Origin: an uncultured Thermoguttaceae bacterium
Lineage (GTDB): Bacteria > Planctomycetota > Planctomycetia > Pirellulales > Thermoguttaceae
Assembly (NCBI GenBank): GCA_934725735.1
Contig: CAKVCP010000036.1
Span: 1 to 19,200, forward strand
Length of the DNA stretch: 19,200 nt
Direction of reading: 5' to 3'
The notes beneath the pieces were generated by a model that did not search any database, had not been told where the DNA came from, and was given only the letters and a program-made list of their open reading frames with translations. How positions within the stretch are numbered: position 1 is the first letter of the stretch; the number at the start of each line of letters is the position of its first letter. Both the position numbers and the translations under genes were made by a program. Positions 1-7,633 of the stretch are shown piece by piece.

Positions 1-779
1 ACGACCTTCGCTTCTTTTCCGCCCGCGACGGCGACGAGGCCTTCCGCGTTCTCCGCGTTGACGAAGACGGTCAGCGTTTTGTCGTCGATATCCGCGACGG
101 GACGAACCTTCGAGATGTGCGACTTCGAAACCGCTTCAAGCCAAACGGTCTGCCAAATACCCGTGACGGGAGTGTACCAAATGCCGTTAGGATTATTGAG
201 CTGCTTTCCGATCGCCTGAGGGCCCTCGTTGGTGGGGTCCCAGACCTTAACGACGAGTTCCTGCGCGCCGTCTTTGAGGGCGCGGGTCAGGTTGACGGTG
301 AAGGGGCAGAAACCGCCTTGATGATGTCCGACTTTGACGCCGTTGAGATAGACGTCGGCGCGCCAGTCGACGGCGCCGAATTGCAGGAGGATTTCCTTGC
401 CGTTCCAGTCCTCGGGGACTTCGAAGGAGGTGCGATACCAAAGGTTATTCTTGGCGCCGACGCGCTTCGCCACGCCGGAGAGGGCGGATTCCGCGCAGAA
501 GGGAACGAGGATTTGACCCTGAGCGTCGCCGAACTCTTCGCCGACGGGAAGGATCGCGTAATCCCACATGCCGTTGAGGTTCTTCCACGCGTCGCGCGTC
601 ATCTGCGGACGAGGATATTCGGGAAGAGGCTGCGAAGGATCGACGTCCTTCGCGAATTTCGAGAGAAGAATACCTTCCGCCGGGCTCCATTCAGCCGCGA
701 AAGAGGGGAGTAGCGCGCCGCTCGCGACCATGAGGCCCGCGAGAAGAGCGACTGTTCCGGAAATGAATGATCTTTTCAT
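1..779 (-). CDS. Exported glycoside hydrolase family 2 protein, N-terminal part (runs off window edge)
   Basis: Partial gene: 259 codons are visible and the frame stays open to base 1. The start ATG (777-779) is preceded by AAAGG about 8 nt upstream. Residues 1-29 form a signal peptide (MKRS, a hydrophobic stretch, then SFAA), so the enzyme is exported. Residues 55-215 match the sugar-binding jelly-roll domain of GH2 beta-galactosidase/beta-glucuronidase-type enzymes: LNGMWDYAI near 68, LWYRTSFEVP near 113, the pattern FGAVDWRADVYLNG near 134-147, GGFCPF near 155, and GIWQTVWLE near 207-215. The immunoglobulin-like domain appears to begin after 220. The catalytic TIM barrel lies outside the window, so substrate cannot be named. 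It probably acts on plant or host glycans outside the cytoplasm. A terminator hairpin separates it from the isomerase-like gene upstream, so it is likely its own transcription unit. Confidence 0.85.
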   Translation of the reverse strand, partial: MKRSFISGTVALLAGLMVASGALLPSFAAEWSPAEGILLSKFAKDVDPSQPLPEYPRPQMTRDAWKNLNGMWDYAILPVGEEFGDAQGQILVPFCAESALSGVAKRVGAKNNLWYRTSFEVPEDWNGKEILLQFGAVDWRADVYLNGVKVGHHQGGFCPFTVNLTRALKDGAQELVVKVWDPTNEGPQAIGKQLNNPNGIWYTPVTGIWQTVWLEAVSKSHISKVRPVADIDDKTLTVFVNAENAEGLVAVAGGKEAKV

Positions 780-806
780 CAATTGCCTTTCGTGATGTGT
801 GGGCAA

Positions 807-860
807 TTTTCCTGACTTTGGATAAGACGGTGAACCTTGAGCAAACGCTCGTCAGGAAAA
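807..860. repeat. 10-bp perfect inverted repeat in the GH2 leader
   Basis: TTTTCCTGAC (807-816) and GTCAGGAAAA (851-860) are exact reverse complements with 34 nt between them. They lie 28-81 nt upstream of the GH2 start codon. They could form a stem in the leader mRNA or be two half-sites for a looping regulator. No known family is recognised. Confidence 0.45.
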
Positions 861-877
861 GTGAGTAACGAAAATGT

Positions 878-896
878 GTTAAATAGCGGATTTAAC
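878..896. promoter_or_regulatory. Operator-like dyad upstream of the GH2 gene
   Basis: GTTAAAT-agcgg-ATTTAAC is a perfect 7-bp dyad with a 5-nt centre, about 100 nt upstream of the GH2 start. The arrangement is typical of a dimeric regulator binding site in a promoter region. No clear -35/-10 pair could be fixed around it, so the role is inferred from symmetry and position. Confidence 0.35.
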
Positions 897-913
897 GTCT
901 TTATATCATATAA

Positions 914-950
914 AAAAAACGCGAAGAATACAAGACTCTTCGTGTTTTTT
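914..950 (-). terminator. Rho-independent terminator after the isomerase-like gene (potentially bidirectional)
   Basis: The stem pairs CGAAGA (922-927) with TCTTCG (937-942), with a 9-nt loop. One mismatch follows (G-T wobble on the plus strand), then C and six A (914-920) pair with G and six T (944-950). On the minus strand the hairpin is followed by a run of T, 16 nt after the stop codon at 966. A-tracts on one side and T-tracts on the other let it work in both directions. Confidence 0.75.
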
Positions 951-965
951 GTTCATTGAGAGAAA

Positions 966-2006
966 TCACCAACCGCAAGCGTTGCGAACGCTGACCATCG
1001 CGCCGAGGACGTCGTTCCATGTCTGAGGATTTGTCATCGCGCTATTGGGGAACATGCAGCCGTCCCAGCAGATATGATTGAAGCGCTTTGTCGGTTTGCC
1101 GTCTTCGAGGAGCCAATATTTGGCGTATTTGACGATATCGAGCTTTCCGTTGGGATCCTTCGGGAGGCAGTGTCGTCCGGTGCGATCGTGGGCGCCGGAG
1201 CCGAAGACGGTGCCGTCGTTCTGCGCGACGTGGAAGTCGACCGTCCAAGGGCGGAGCGCGTCGGTCATTTTCTTGTACGCTTCGTCGTAGACCTCGGTTT
1301 GATCCCAGGTAAAGTCTTCGGGAAGAATACGGTCTTCGGGGGCGTTGACGCCAAGAAGGAAGAGGTTGGTGTGCGACATATCGGCCTGGAAGCCGAGGAC
1401 TTGAGGCAGGTCGACTTCTTCGAGAACCTGGACGCAGCGGCGCCAGCTGTGCATGCCGCCCCAGCAGACTTCTCCTTCCATCGCGAGCATTTCGTCGTAT
1501 TTCATGGCGATTTGACTCGCCTTCTGGAACGTGTCGACGATTTGCTTCGTTCCCAGGTGAGGATCCGCGGCCCACGCGTCGACGGAGCAGGAAGAGTCGA
1601 TGCGAATACAACCGTTGGGACGGACGCCTTTGTCGCGGAGCGCGCGTCCGATTTTGCATCCCGTTTCGATCGCTTCGAGGAACGTTTCGCGGCGGCTTTC
1701 GTCCCCGATCGCGGATCCGGCCCACACGTTGGCGACGAGGGAGCCGACTTCGAGTTGATACTCTCCGCAAAGCTCGACGATATGATCGACTTGCGCGTCC
1801 ATATCCGCCGGATCGAAGTGCGGGGGCGCGAGGAAAAGATCAAAGCCGTCGAACTTCACGCCGTCGACGTCCGCTCCTTTTGTGAGATCGAGCATCGTCT
1901 TCAAATCGAGACACGGCTCGCCGTCTCCCGTGCCCTTGCCGACGACTCCTGGCCAAGTGGCGTTGTGAAGTTTGGGTCGACGATGCGTTTTTGCGCTGCG
2001 CGGCAT
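966..2006 (-). CDS. Sugar phosphate isomerase/epimerase family protein (xylose isomerase-like TIM barrel)
   Basis: 346 residues, probably cytoplasmic with no signal peptide. The start at 2006 (MPRSAKTHRR) is preferred over an in-frame ATG at 2069 because AAGGAGG sits 7-8 nt upstream of it. The protein has the pattern of AP-endonuclease-2/xylose-isomerase-like barrels that isomerise or epimerise sugars or inositol-type compounds with a divalent metal. Candidate ligands are E177 or E179 in MEGEV, D209 and H212 in QADMSHTN, H259 in DFHVAQNDG and D315 in HICWDGC. Such proteins are abundant in planctomycetes, and their substrates are mostly unknown, so none is assigned here. It has its own promoter at 2060-2088 and a terminator after the stop, so it is probably monocistronic. 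It sits next to an exported GH2 enzyme, which is compatible with carbohydrate catabolism. Confidence 0.8.
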   Translation of the reverse strand: MPRSAKTHRRPKLHNATWPGVVGKGTGDGEPCLDLKTMLDLTKGADVDGVKFDGFDLFLAPPHFDPADMDAQVDHIVELCGEYQLEVGSLVANVWAGSAIGDESRRETFLEAIETGCKIGRALRDKGVRPNGCIRIDSSCSVDAWAADPHLGTKQIVDTFQKASQIAMKYDEMLAMEGEVCWGGMHSWRRCVQVLEEVDLPQVLGFQADMSHTNLFLLGVNAPEDRILPEDFTWDQTEVYDEAYKKMTDALRPWTVDFHVAQNDGTVFGSGAHDRTGRHCLPKDPNGKLDIVKYAKYWLLEDGKPTKRFNHICWDGCMFPNSAMTNPQTWNDVLGAMVSVRNACGW

Positions 2007-2059
2007 AATAAATCCTCCTTCGTGCCTATTTTCGTTGAGGGCGCTGTTACCTTCCAACC

Positions 2060-2088
2060 ATATTAACATACGCGAAAACGAATTGCAA
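2060..2088 (-). promoter_or_regulatory. Sigma-70-type promoter for the isomerase-like gene
   Basis: On the minus strand TTGCAA (2083-2088) is followed after exactly 17 nt by TAATAT (2060-2065), each 4/6 to consensus. TG-T directly before the -10 gives an extended -10. The predicted start is near 2053, leaving a leader of about 46 nt with a strong AAGGAGG ribosome site at its end. Confidence 0.5.
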
Positions 2089-2123
2089 CTATTGGGAATT
2101 TTTGCGCGCTTTTTTCTTGACGA

Positions 2124-3149
2124 CTACTTGTCGCGAACTAAACCGGGGGAAACGTCGAGATCTAAATCCGCGAAAAGCCCCGCTTTATAGCGTTCGATCG
2201 CGATCGCCCCCATCACCGCGTTGTCCGTGCAGAGTTTCGGCGGCGCGATAAAGAGCTTAAACCGATATTTTTCCGACGCTTCGAGCGCTTTTTCCCGGAA
2301 TCGTCGATTCGCCGCGACCCCGCCGCCGACGCAGAGCGTCTTCATCCCGTGCTTGCGCAGCGCTTGCGTCGCTTTGCCGACCAAGCAATCGCAGACCGCC
2401 TCCTGGAAGGACGCCGCAATATCCGCGCGTTCTTGCTCCGATATATGACAGTCCGAAAAATCGACGCGTCCCGTACCCGCGAGCTGGTAGCGCACCGCCG
2501 TCTTCAAACCGCTGAAACTAAACTGCATTCTGTCGTGATCGTTGAGCATCGGACGCGGGAATTTATACGCTTTCGGATTCCCTTTCTCCGCCGCCTTTTG
2601 AATCGACGGCCCGCCGGGGTAGGGAAGACCGAGCATTGCCGCGACCTTGTCGAACGCTTCTCCCGCCGCGTCGTCGATTGTCGTCCCAAGGGATTCGAAG
2701 TCGATCGGCCCGTTGCAACGATAAAGAGACGAGTGGCCCCCGCTCACGATGAGACCTATGCACGGGAAAGGATCTTCGTCAAAAGCCACGCGGCACGCGT
2801 AGACGTGCGCCTGAAGGTGATTGATCGCAATGAGCGGTTTATTCGACGCGACGCAGAGCGCTTTCGCCGCCGTAAGACCTACGAGAAGAGACCCCGCGAG
2901 ACCTGGTTCGTTCACCACCGCGATCGCGCTAAGATCGTCAAGTCCAATCTTCGCCTCGTCGAGCGCCTCCGAGACGACCGGAAGAATCGCCTCCATATGC
3001 GATCGCGACGCTATTTCTGGAACGACCCCGCCGTAAAGCTGGTGCACGTCGATTTGCGACGCCAGGGACGAGCCCAGAACGTTGCGCTTCTCGTCGACGA
3101 CCGCCGTCGCCGTTTCGTCGCAGCTCGATTCTATCGTAAGTATTTTCAT
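2124..3149 (-). CDS. tsaD: tRNA N6-adenosine threonylcarbamoyltransferase TsaD
   Basis: 341 residues, the normal length for bacterial TsaD (Kae1/Qri7 family). It transfers the threonylcarbamoyl group from TC-AMP to A37 of ANN-decoding tRNAs, giving t6A, together with TsaB and TsaE in the cytoplasm. Visible motifs are the N-terminal ATPase fold (TIESSCDETA), SRSHMEAILP at 48-57, the metal motif HLQAH with H111 and H115, VSGGHSSLY at 135-143, IDDAAGEAFDK at 158-168, FSFSGLKTAVR, GGGVAANRRFRE and CTDNA with metal-ligand D309. The start at 3149 (MKILTIESS) matches the family N-terminus; a longer in-frame start at 3233 would overlap the neighbour. GGAAAG inside the end of the upstream ATP-grasp gene serves as ribosome site. 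Only 2 nt separate the two genes, so translation is likely coupled. NEPGL replaces the more usual GPGL near residue 80. Confidence 0.95.
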   Translation of the reverse strand: MKILTIESSCDETATAVVDEKRNVLGSSLASQIDVHQLYGGVVPEIASRSHMEAILPVVSEALDEAKIGLDDLSAIAVVNEPGLAGSLLVGLTAAKALCVASNKPLIAINHLQAHVYACRVAFDEDPFPCIGLIVSGGHSSLYRCNGPIDFESLGTTIDDAAGEAFDKVAAMLGLPYPGGPSIQKAAEKGNPKAYKFPRPMLNDHDRMQFSFSGLKTAVRYQLAGTGRVDFSDCHISEQERADIAASFQEAVCDCLVGKATQALRKHGMKTLCVGGGVAANRRFREKALEASEKYRFKLFIAPPKLCTDNAVMGAIAIERYKAGLFADLDLDVSPGLVRDK

Positions 3150-3151
3150 TG

Positions 3152-4150
3152 CTATGCTTTCCGTTGTGTTGTATGACTTTTTTGCGCCGTCGCGGACGTC
3201 AAATCGAGCATCGCCCCGATCTCTTCTTCCCATTCGTCTGTCGCGAACAACTCCAGACCCGCCGTCGGATAAAGCGTTATCTCCCCAAAGTATATCCTAC
3301 CCCGATTGACGTAGAAGTCCACCCTGGCGAAGAGGAAGGGTTGCGCGAGGCGTTCGGAAAATTCGACGAGCTTTTCCAACCCTTCCGGGCGCGGCTCGGG
3401 ACTCTCTTCCGTCGGCAATTTCTCACGGTAGGGGAGCTTATTCCAATCGAGGTCGTAAAAGGTGACGTGAAGTCCCTCTTTCGACGTAAAACGCCGCGAA
3501 CAGACGAGGATAAAACGCGCTTTTCCGTTGAAAACGTAGACTTTGTAGTCGCGCAGACCCGCTTCGGAATCGTCTTCGAGGTATTCTTCGCAGAGAATGA
3601 GCGGCTTGATATATCGGTACGGGGTTTCGCGCGCGGGCCAATAAAAGTTTTTTTTGAGATTCCGCGCGAGTTTGCGGCGCGCCTCTTCGCGATCGAAGCG
3701 CGATTTATCCGCGCAGATCACGACTCCGCCGCTGTCGTGATTGCACTTTAACACGAAGCGCCCCGGAAGCGCGTCGAAATCGATCTCTTCCGCGCGGCGC
3801 CACGGGCCGGCGACATGCGGGACGAGGCGTTCCGCGCCGATCGTCTCCGCGACGTACTCTCGAACCGCGAGTTTGTCGACGAAACGTTCAAAGCTCGGGT
3901 CGCGGCGATAAAGCTTGAGCCACTGGAGCTTTTCGTTGAAACCTCGCGGCGGATGAAGATGGAGACGCTTCCCGGTGTGGATTCGATAAATGGCGCGAAG
4001 ATACCACGAATCGGGGGTGATCGCGCGGATTCCGGGAATTCTCAACACTTTGCGAACGATTTTAGCGCCGCGAAGGACTAAGCGCGTTTTGAGCCGCTCA
4101 AACGCGTCGCTTCGGAGAGATTCCGTCGAAGAAAATTCGTCGTAAGCCAT
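3152..4150 (-). CDS. TupA-like ATP-grasp family protein (surface polymer/glycan biosynthesis)
   Basis: 332 residues from the start at 4150, chosen because GGGGA lies 6 nt upstream; an ATG 15 nt earlier (4165) has no ribosome site. The sequence follows the ATPgrasp_TupA family pattern, named after a teichuronopeptide biosynthesis gene and often annotated as glycosyltransferase. Motifs are GFNEKLQWLKLY at 70-81, DKLAVREYV at 92-100, the ATP-binding strand RFVLKCNHDSGG at 131-142, LILCEEYLE at 184-192, DYKVYVFNGKARFI at 201-214, and the metal-binding end FARVDFYV...YFGEITLYPTAG at 274-298 with E290. Family knowledge suggests ATP-dependent ligation of an amino acid or similar group onto a surface polysaccharide; the substrate is unknown. 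It lacks a signal peptide and membrane segments. It precedes tsaD by 2 nt and follows a terminator for the nqr operon. Confidence 0.8.
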   Translation of the reverse strand: MAYDEFSSTESLRSDAFERLKTRLVLRGAKIVRKVLRIPGIRAITPDSWYLRAIYRIHTGKRLHLHPPRGFNEKLQWLKLYRRDPSFERFVDKLAVREYVAETIGAERLVPHVAGPWRRAEEIDFDALPGRFVLKCNHDSGGVVICADKSRFDREEARRKLARNLKKNFYWPARETPYRYIKPLILCEEYLEDDSEAGLRDYKVYVFNGKARFILVCSRRFTSKEGLHVTFYDLDWNKLPYREKLPTEESPEPRPEGLEKLVEFSERLAQPFLFARVDFYVNRGRIYFGEITLYPTAGLELFATDEWEEEIGAMLDLTSATAQKSHTTQRKA

Positions 4151-4171
4151 GAATGAATTCCCCATTGGAGT

Positions 4172-4210
4172 AAAGGAAAAAGCGTCAGAATCGACGTTGA
4201 TTCTAACGCT
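4172..4210 (-). terminator. Rho-independent terminator of the nqr operon
   Basis: On the minus strand AGCGTTAGAATC (4199-4210) pairs with GATTCTGACGCT (4181-4192): twelve base pairs including one T-G wobble, loop of 6 nt, directly followed by TTTTTCCTTT. It begins about 31 nt after the nqrF stop and ends about 22 nt before the start of the TupA-like gene. Confidence 0.85.
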
Positions 4211-4241
4211 TACCGATTATGTCTCAAGGAACCGCGACGCG

Positions 4242-5480
4242 TCAACCGCCAAAGTCGTCGTAGAAGATGTTTTCGCGATCGACGCCCAAGCTCTGGAGCA
4301 TGAGGACGATGGCGCGCGTCATTTTCGGAGGGCCGCAGAGGAAATATTCGCAGTCTTCGGGCGCCTTATGTTTCGAGAGGTACGTCATGTAGATGAGTTC
4401 CGTTACGTGACCTTCGTAGCCGTCCCAGAGTTCCTCGGGGCGAGGGCGCGAGAGGGCGAGACGGAAGGTGAAGTTGGGGTACTCTTTCTCGAGTTGACGG
4501 AAGTCGTCGAGATAGATCGCTTCGCTCTTCGAACGCGCGCCGTACCAGAAGGAGATCTTTTCCGTGCGCTTGAGATGTTTGAGCATCTCCAAGATGTGCG
4601 AACGAAGGGGCGCCATTCCCGCCCCGCCGCCGATGTAAATCTTTTCGCACGGCGTTGTGCGAACTTTGAAGTCTCCGTAGGGGCCGCTAATGACGACTTT
4701 ATCCCCCGCTTTGAGACTGAAGAGGTACGACGACATCAACCCCGGCGGAACGTTTGGCGTTTGCTCGGGAGGCGCCGCGAGGCGAATGTTGAGTTTGATG
4801 ATTCCCTTTTCTTCGGGGTAGTTCGCCATCGAGTACGCGCGCATGACAGGCGTCGCGGATTCGCTAACGCAATCCCAGAGCTTTCGACGATCGTAGTCGG
4901 CGCGAAAGCGTTCGGGAATATCGAAGTTCTTATACTCGACGCGCACTCCTGCGGGACGCTCGATTTGGATGTAGCCGCCCGCTTCGAGATGCGCGTCTTC
5001 CCCTTCGGGAAGGCGCAGAACGAGTTCTTTAATGAACGTCGCGATATTTTCGTTCGACTCGACGACGCATTCCCATTTGCGCACGGAGAAGATCTCGGGG
5101 GGAATCTCGATCTTCATGTCCTGTTTGACGGGCGTTTGGCACGCGAGTCGGACGTGATTTTTGATCTCCTTGCGCGTCATGAGGCTGACTTCGGTCGGGA
5201 GAATTTCCCCGCCGCCGGAGAGGACGCGCACTTTGCATTGACCGCACGTCGCGCCGCCGCCGCACGCCGAAGGAATGAATATCTTTTGGTCGGCGAGGGT
5301 TCCGAGGAGTTTCCCACCTGCGGGAACTTCAAGGGTCTTCGACGCATCGCCGTTGATTTCAATCTTAACTTTTCCGCTGGGGACGAGCGCCGCGCGCGCC
5401 GCGAGAATAACCGCCACGAGCGCGAGGATGATCCCCGTGAACGCGACGACCCCTGCGATTACGATTCCAAAACCGCTCAT
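4242..5480 (-). CDS. nqrF: Na+-translocating NADH:quinone reductase subunit F
   Basis: 412 residues, the usual NqrF length. This subunit takes electrons from NADH via FAD to a 2Fe-2S cluster. Residues 4-32 form one transmembrane anchor. The ferredoxin domain (about 37-130) has cluster cysteines C73, C79, C82 and C114 with the spacing CGGGATCGQC...C. FAD binding is shown by RAYSMANYPEE at 214-224. The NADH-binding half has GGGAGMAPLRS at 284-294 and CGPPKM at 382-387, including the conserved cysteine C382 near the nicotinamide site. It ends with the family-typical YDDFGG. A purine-rich ribosome site (AGGAGGGAGGAAAGGA) precedes the ATG, and the gap to nqrE is 21 nt. It is last in the operon and is followed by a strong terminator. 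Confidence 0.97.
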   Translation of the reverse strand: MSGFGIVIAGVVAFTGIILALVAVILAARAALVPSGKVKIEINGDASKTLEVPAGGKLLGTLADQKIFIPSACGGGATCGQCKVRVLSGGGEILPTEVSLMTRKEIKNHVRLACQTPVKQDMKIEIPPEIFSVRKWECVVESNENIATFIKELVLRLPEGEDAHLEAGGYIQIERPAGVRVEYKNFDIPERFRADYDRRKLWDCVSESATPVMRAYSMANYPEEKGIIKLNIRLAAPPEQTPNVPPGLMSSYLFSLKAGDKVVISGPYGDFKVRTTPCEKIYIGGGAGMAPLRSHILEMLKHLKRTEKISFWYGARSKSEAIYLDDFRQLEKEYPNFTFRLALSRPRPEELWDGYEGHVTELIYMTYLSKHKAPEDCEYFLCGPPKMTRAIVLMLQSLGVDRENIFYDDFGG

Positions 5481-5501
5481 TGTTTCCTTTCCTCCCTCCT
5501 A

Positions 5502-6113
5502 TCACATACCCGAGAAGGTCATGAACGCCATGGCGAGGAGCCCTGCGGTCATGAACGCGATTCCCAGGCCGCGCAGGCCCGCGGGAACGTGACTATATTC
5601 CAATTTTTCGCGAATTCCCGCGAGGATGACAATCGCCAACGCCCAACCGATCCCGGAGAAGATTCCGTAAAGGAGACTGTCCGAGAGGTTGTAGTCGCGC
5701 TGCTGCATGAAGAGCGAGCCGCCCATGATCGCGCAGTTGACCGTGATGAGGGGGAGGAAGACTCCCAGGGCGTTGTAAAGGGGCGGGAAGAAGCGATCGA
5801 GGGTCATTTCAAGAATCTGAACGAGCGCCGCGATTACGCCGATGAACGTAATGAACGAAAGGAAACTCAAGTCGAGTTTGGCGAGCGCGTCGATTCCCGT
5901 CCAGGAGAGCGCGCCTTCGCGCAAAACGTAATTGTAAAGAAGGCAGTTGACCGGCACGGTGATCGCTTGAACGACCACGACCGCGATTCCTAATCCGAAC
6001 GCGGCGCCGACCTTTTTCGAGACTGCCAAAAAGGTGCACATCCCCAGGAAGAGCGACAACGCAAGGTTCTGCGTGAAGACCCCCTGTATAAACATTGAGA
6101 GCGCGTGATCCAT
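5502..6113 (-). CDS. nqrE: Na+-translocating NADH:quinone reductase subunit E
   Basis: 203 residues, an integral membrane subunit with about six hydrophobic segments, homologous to NqrD and to RnfA. It contains the hallmark NLALSLFLGMCTFLAVSKKV near 16-35. C26 matches the conserved cysteine that, with the NqrD cysteines, holds the intramembrane 2Fe-2S cluster. C127 in ITVNCAIMGG is the second conserved cysteine of this subunit. It forms half of the pseudo-symmetric NqrD/NqrE pair that passes electrons across the membrane. AAGGA lies 9 nt before the start. The 52-nt gap to nqrD is the longest in the operon. Confidence 0.96.
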   Translation of the reverse strand: MDHALSMFIQGVFTQNLALSLFLGMCTFLAVSKKVGAAFGLGIAVVVVQAITVPVNCLLYNYVLREGALSWTGIDALAKLDLSFLSFITFIGVIAALVQILEMTLDRFFPPLYNALGVFLPLITVNCAIMGGSLFMQQRDYNLSDSLLYGIFSGIGWALAIVILAGIREKLEYSHVPAGLRGLGIAFMTAGLLAMAFMTFSGM

Positions 6114-6165
6114 TGTCTTATATCCTTAACGAACGAGCCGGAAGCGTCCTGAGCGACGCGCGGTC

Positions 6166-6795
6166 TCACTCGGAGTCCTGCATATCCTTGTTAAACGTCT
6201 TGACGACCCAAATGATTGCGCCAATCAGGAAGAAGGCGGCGGGAGCGGTCACCATGAGACCGTTGGGCACGTACCAACCTCCGTTTTGCACCGTCGGGAA
6301 GACCACGATTCCGAAAAGCTTTCCGAACCCGAAAAGTTCGCGGAAGAACGCGACGACGACGAGGACGAGACCGTAACCGACCCCGTTTCCGATTCCGTCG
6401 AGAAGGCTTGCCCCCGGCTTGTTTTTGATCGCGAACGCTTCCGCGCGGCCCATGACGATGCAGTTCGTGATGATGAGCCCGACGTAGACCGAAAGCTGTT
6501 TGCTCAGGTCGTACGAGAACGCTTTAATGAGCTGGTCGACCAAGATGACGAGCGTCGCGATGATCGTCATTTCCACGATCATGCGGATCGAACCGGGAAT
6601 GACCTTGCGGATCAGCGAGACCCCGACGTTCGAAAAAGAGGTCACGAAAATGACGGCGAGCGCCATCGTGATCGCCGTGCGAAGACTCGTCGTCACCGCC
6701 AGCGCCGAGCAGACGCCAAGGATTTGGACGAAGACGGGGTTATTTTTAAAGAGCGGTTTAAGAAGGCTCTCTTTGGGCGATACTTCGTTATTCAT
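6166..6795 (-). CDS. nqrD: Na+-translocating NADH:quinone reductase subunit D
   Basis: 209 residues, a polytopic membrane protein of the NqrD/RnfE family. C29 (ILGVCSALAVTT) and C112 (LIITNCIVMGRAEAFA) fall at the positions known to bind the membrane 2Fe-2S cluster shared with NqrE. The motif GIGNGVGYGLVL near 135 and the C-terminal pair of hydrophobic helices are typical. The start overlaps the nqrC stop by 4 nt (ATGA), a sign of translational coupling; GGAAAGGA lies just upstream inside nqrC. Confidence 0.96.
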   Translation of the reverse strand: MNNEVSPKESLLKPLFKNNPVFVQILGVCSALAVTTSLRTAITMALAVIFVTSFSNVGVSLIRKVIPGSIRMIVEMTIIATLVILVDQLIKAFSYDLSKQLSVYVGLIITNCIVMGRAEAFAIKNKPGASLLDGIGNGVGYGLVLVVVAFFRELFGFGKLFGIVVFPTVQNGGWYVPNGLMVTAPAAFFLIGAIIWVVKTFNKDMQDSE

Positions 6796-7613
6796 TGCGC
6801 GTCCTTTCCTTCATCTTCGAGGTCGCGCGTCGCCGAAGCGACGCCGCTCGTCTTGCGAAGCTCCTTCAGGAACGGGCCGTAACCCGAGTCCCCGAGCCAG
6901 AATTGAACGGTCGAGGTCACCCCCGCGCCGGTGAGCGTCGCGCCCGAAATCCCGTCGACTTGAGTCGACGCCGATTCGCTCGACGGATCGACCGTTCCCT
7001 TGACGACTTCAATTACCGGTTCGCCGGAAGCGTTGTAGACGCTCTTGCCTTCCCACTTGCTCGTCCACGCGGGGTTCGAGATTTCGCCTCCCAAGCCCGG
7101 CGTTTCGCCATGCTCGTAGAAGACGATGCGGCAAACTGTTTCGAGGTCGCCGTTGAGCGAAAGGAAACCGCGCATCGTCGACCAAAGCCCCGTGCCGACG
7201 ATTGGCAAGACGACGCTTTGTAGTTTTTCCGCGTCGCCGTAGAAGAGATAGACGACCGCGCGTTGCGGACGCGTCTTAATACTGGCGAGGTCTTCCTCCT
7301 TCGAAAGGGGAACGACGTTCGTCTTGTCCGCGAGAGTCGCGTCTGGATCCGCGTCGGGAACGATTTGACCAGTCGCGAGGTCGACGACGACCGTCTTCGC
7401 CTTCGAGAAGAGACGTTCCGATTCTTCCGCGCTCACTTTGCCGTCCGACTCCACGAGACCCGCCGCGCGGAGAATGTTGAGCTGCTTGTCGAGCGCTTGA
7501 TTACGGCGTTGCAGACCTTTGAGACTCACGTCGGAGAGGGAGACGACAATCGCGCAGACGATCGAGAGGAGCGCCGCGACGACAAATGTTTTAGTTATCG
7601 ATTCGTTGGACAT
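6792..7613 (-). CDS. nqrC: Na+-translocating NADH:quinone reductase subunit C, FMN-binding
   Basis: 273 residues with one N-terminal membrane anchor (about 8-28) and a periplasmic FMN-binding domain. The flavinylation motif DGISGAT (220-226) puts the covalently bound FMN on T226, matching T225 of the characterised Vibrio protein. Also seen are GLWSTMRGFLSL at 142-153 and GETPGLGGEI at 169-178, both standard for the family. The FMN must be attached by ApbE, which is not encoded in this window. The C-terminal 20 residues after the FMN domain are rich in charged residues and look poorly conserved. GGAAGG 8 nt upstream supports the start; the gap to nqrB is 20 nt. Confidence 0.96.
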   Translation of the reverse strand: MSNESITKTFVVAALLSIVCAIVVSLSDVSLKGLQRRNQALDKQLNILRAAGLVESDGKVSAEESERLFSKAKTVVVDLATGQIVPDADPDATLADKTNVVPLSKEEDLASIKTRPQRAVVYLFYGDAEKLQSVVLPIVGTGLWSTMRGFLSLNGDLETVCRIVFYEHGETPGLGGEISNPAWTSKWEGKSVYNASGEPVIEVVKGTVDPSSESASTQVDGISGATLTGAGVTSTVQFWLGDSGYGPFLKELRKTSGVASATRDLEDEGKDAQ

Positions 7614-7633
7614 TTCTCTTACCTTCCTCTCTA

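Noticed and set aside
117..713. A 198-codon plus-strand frame over the GH2 gene
   Set aside because: The minus strand carries a clear GH2 sugar-binding domain with signal peptide across the same bases; the plus frame is only a shadow.
4149..5993. A 614-codon plus-strand frame over nqrF and nqrE
   Set aside because: Shadow of two conserved nqr genes; its translation is a charged, low-complexity sequence without motifs.
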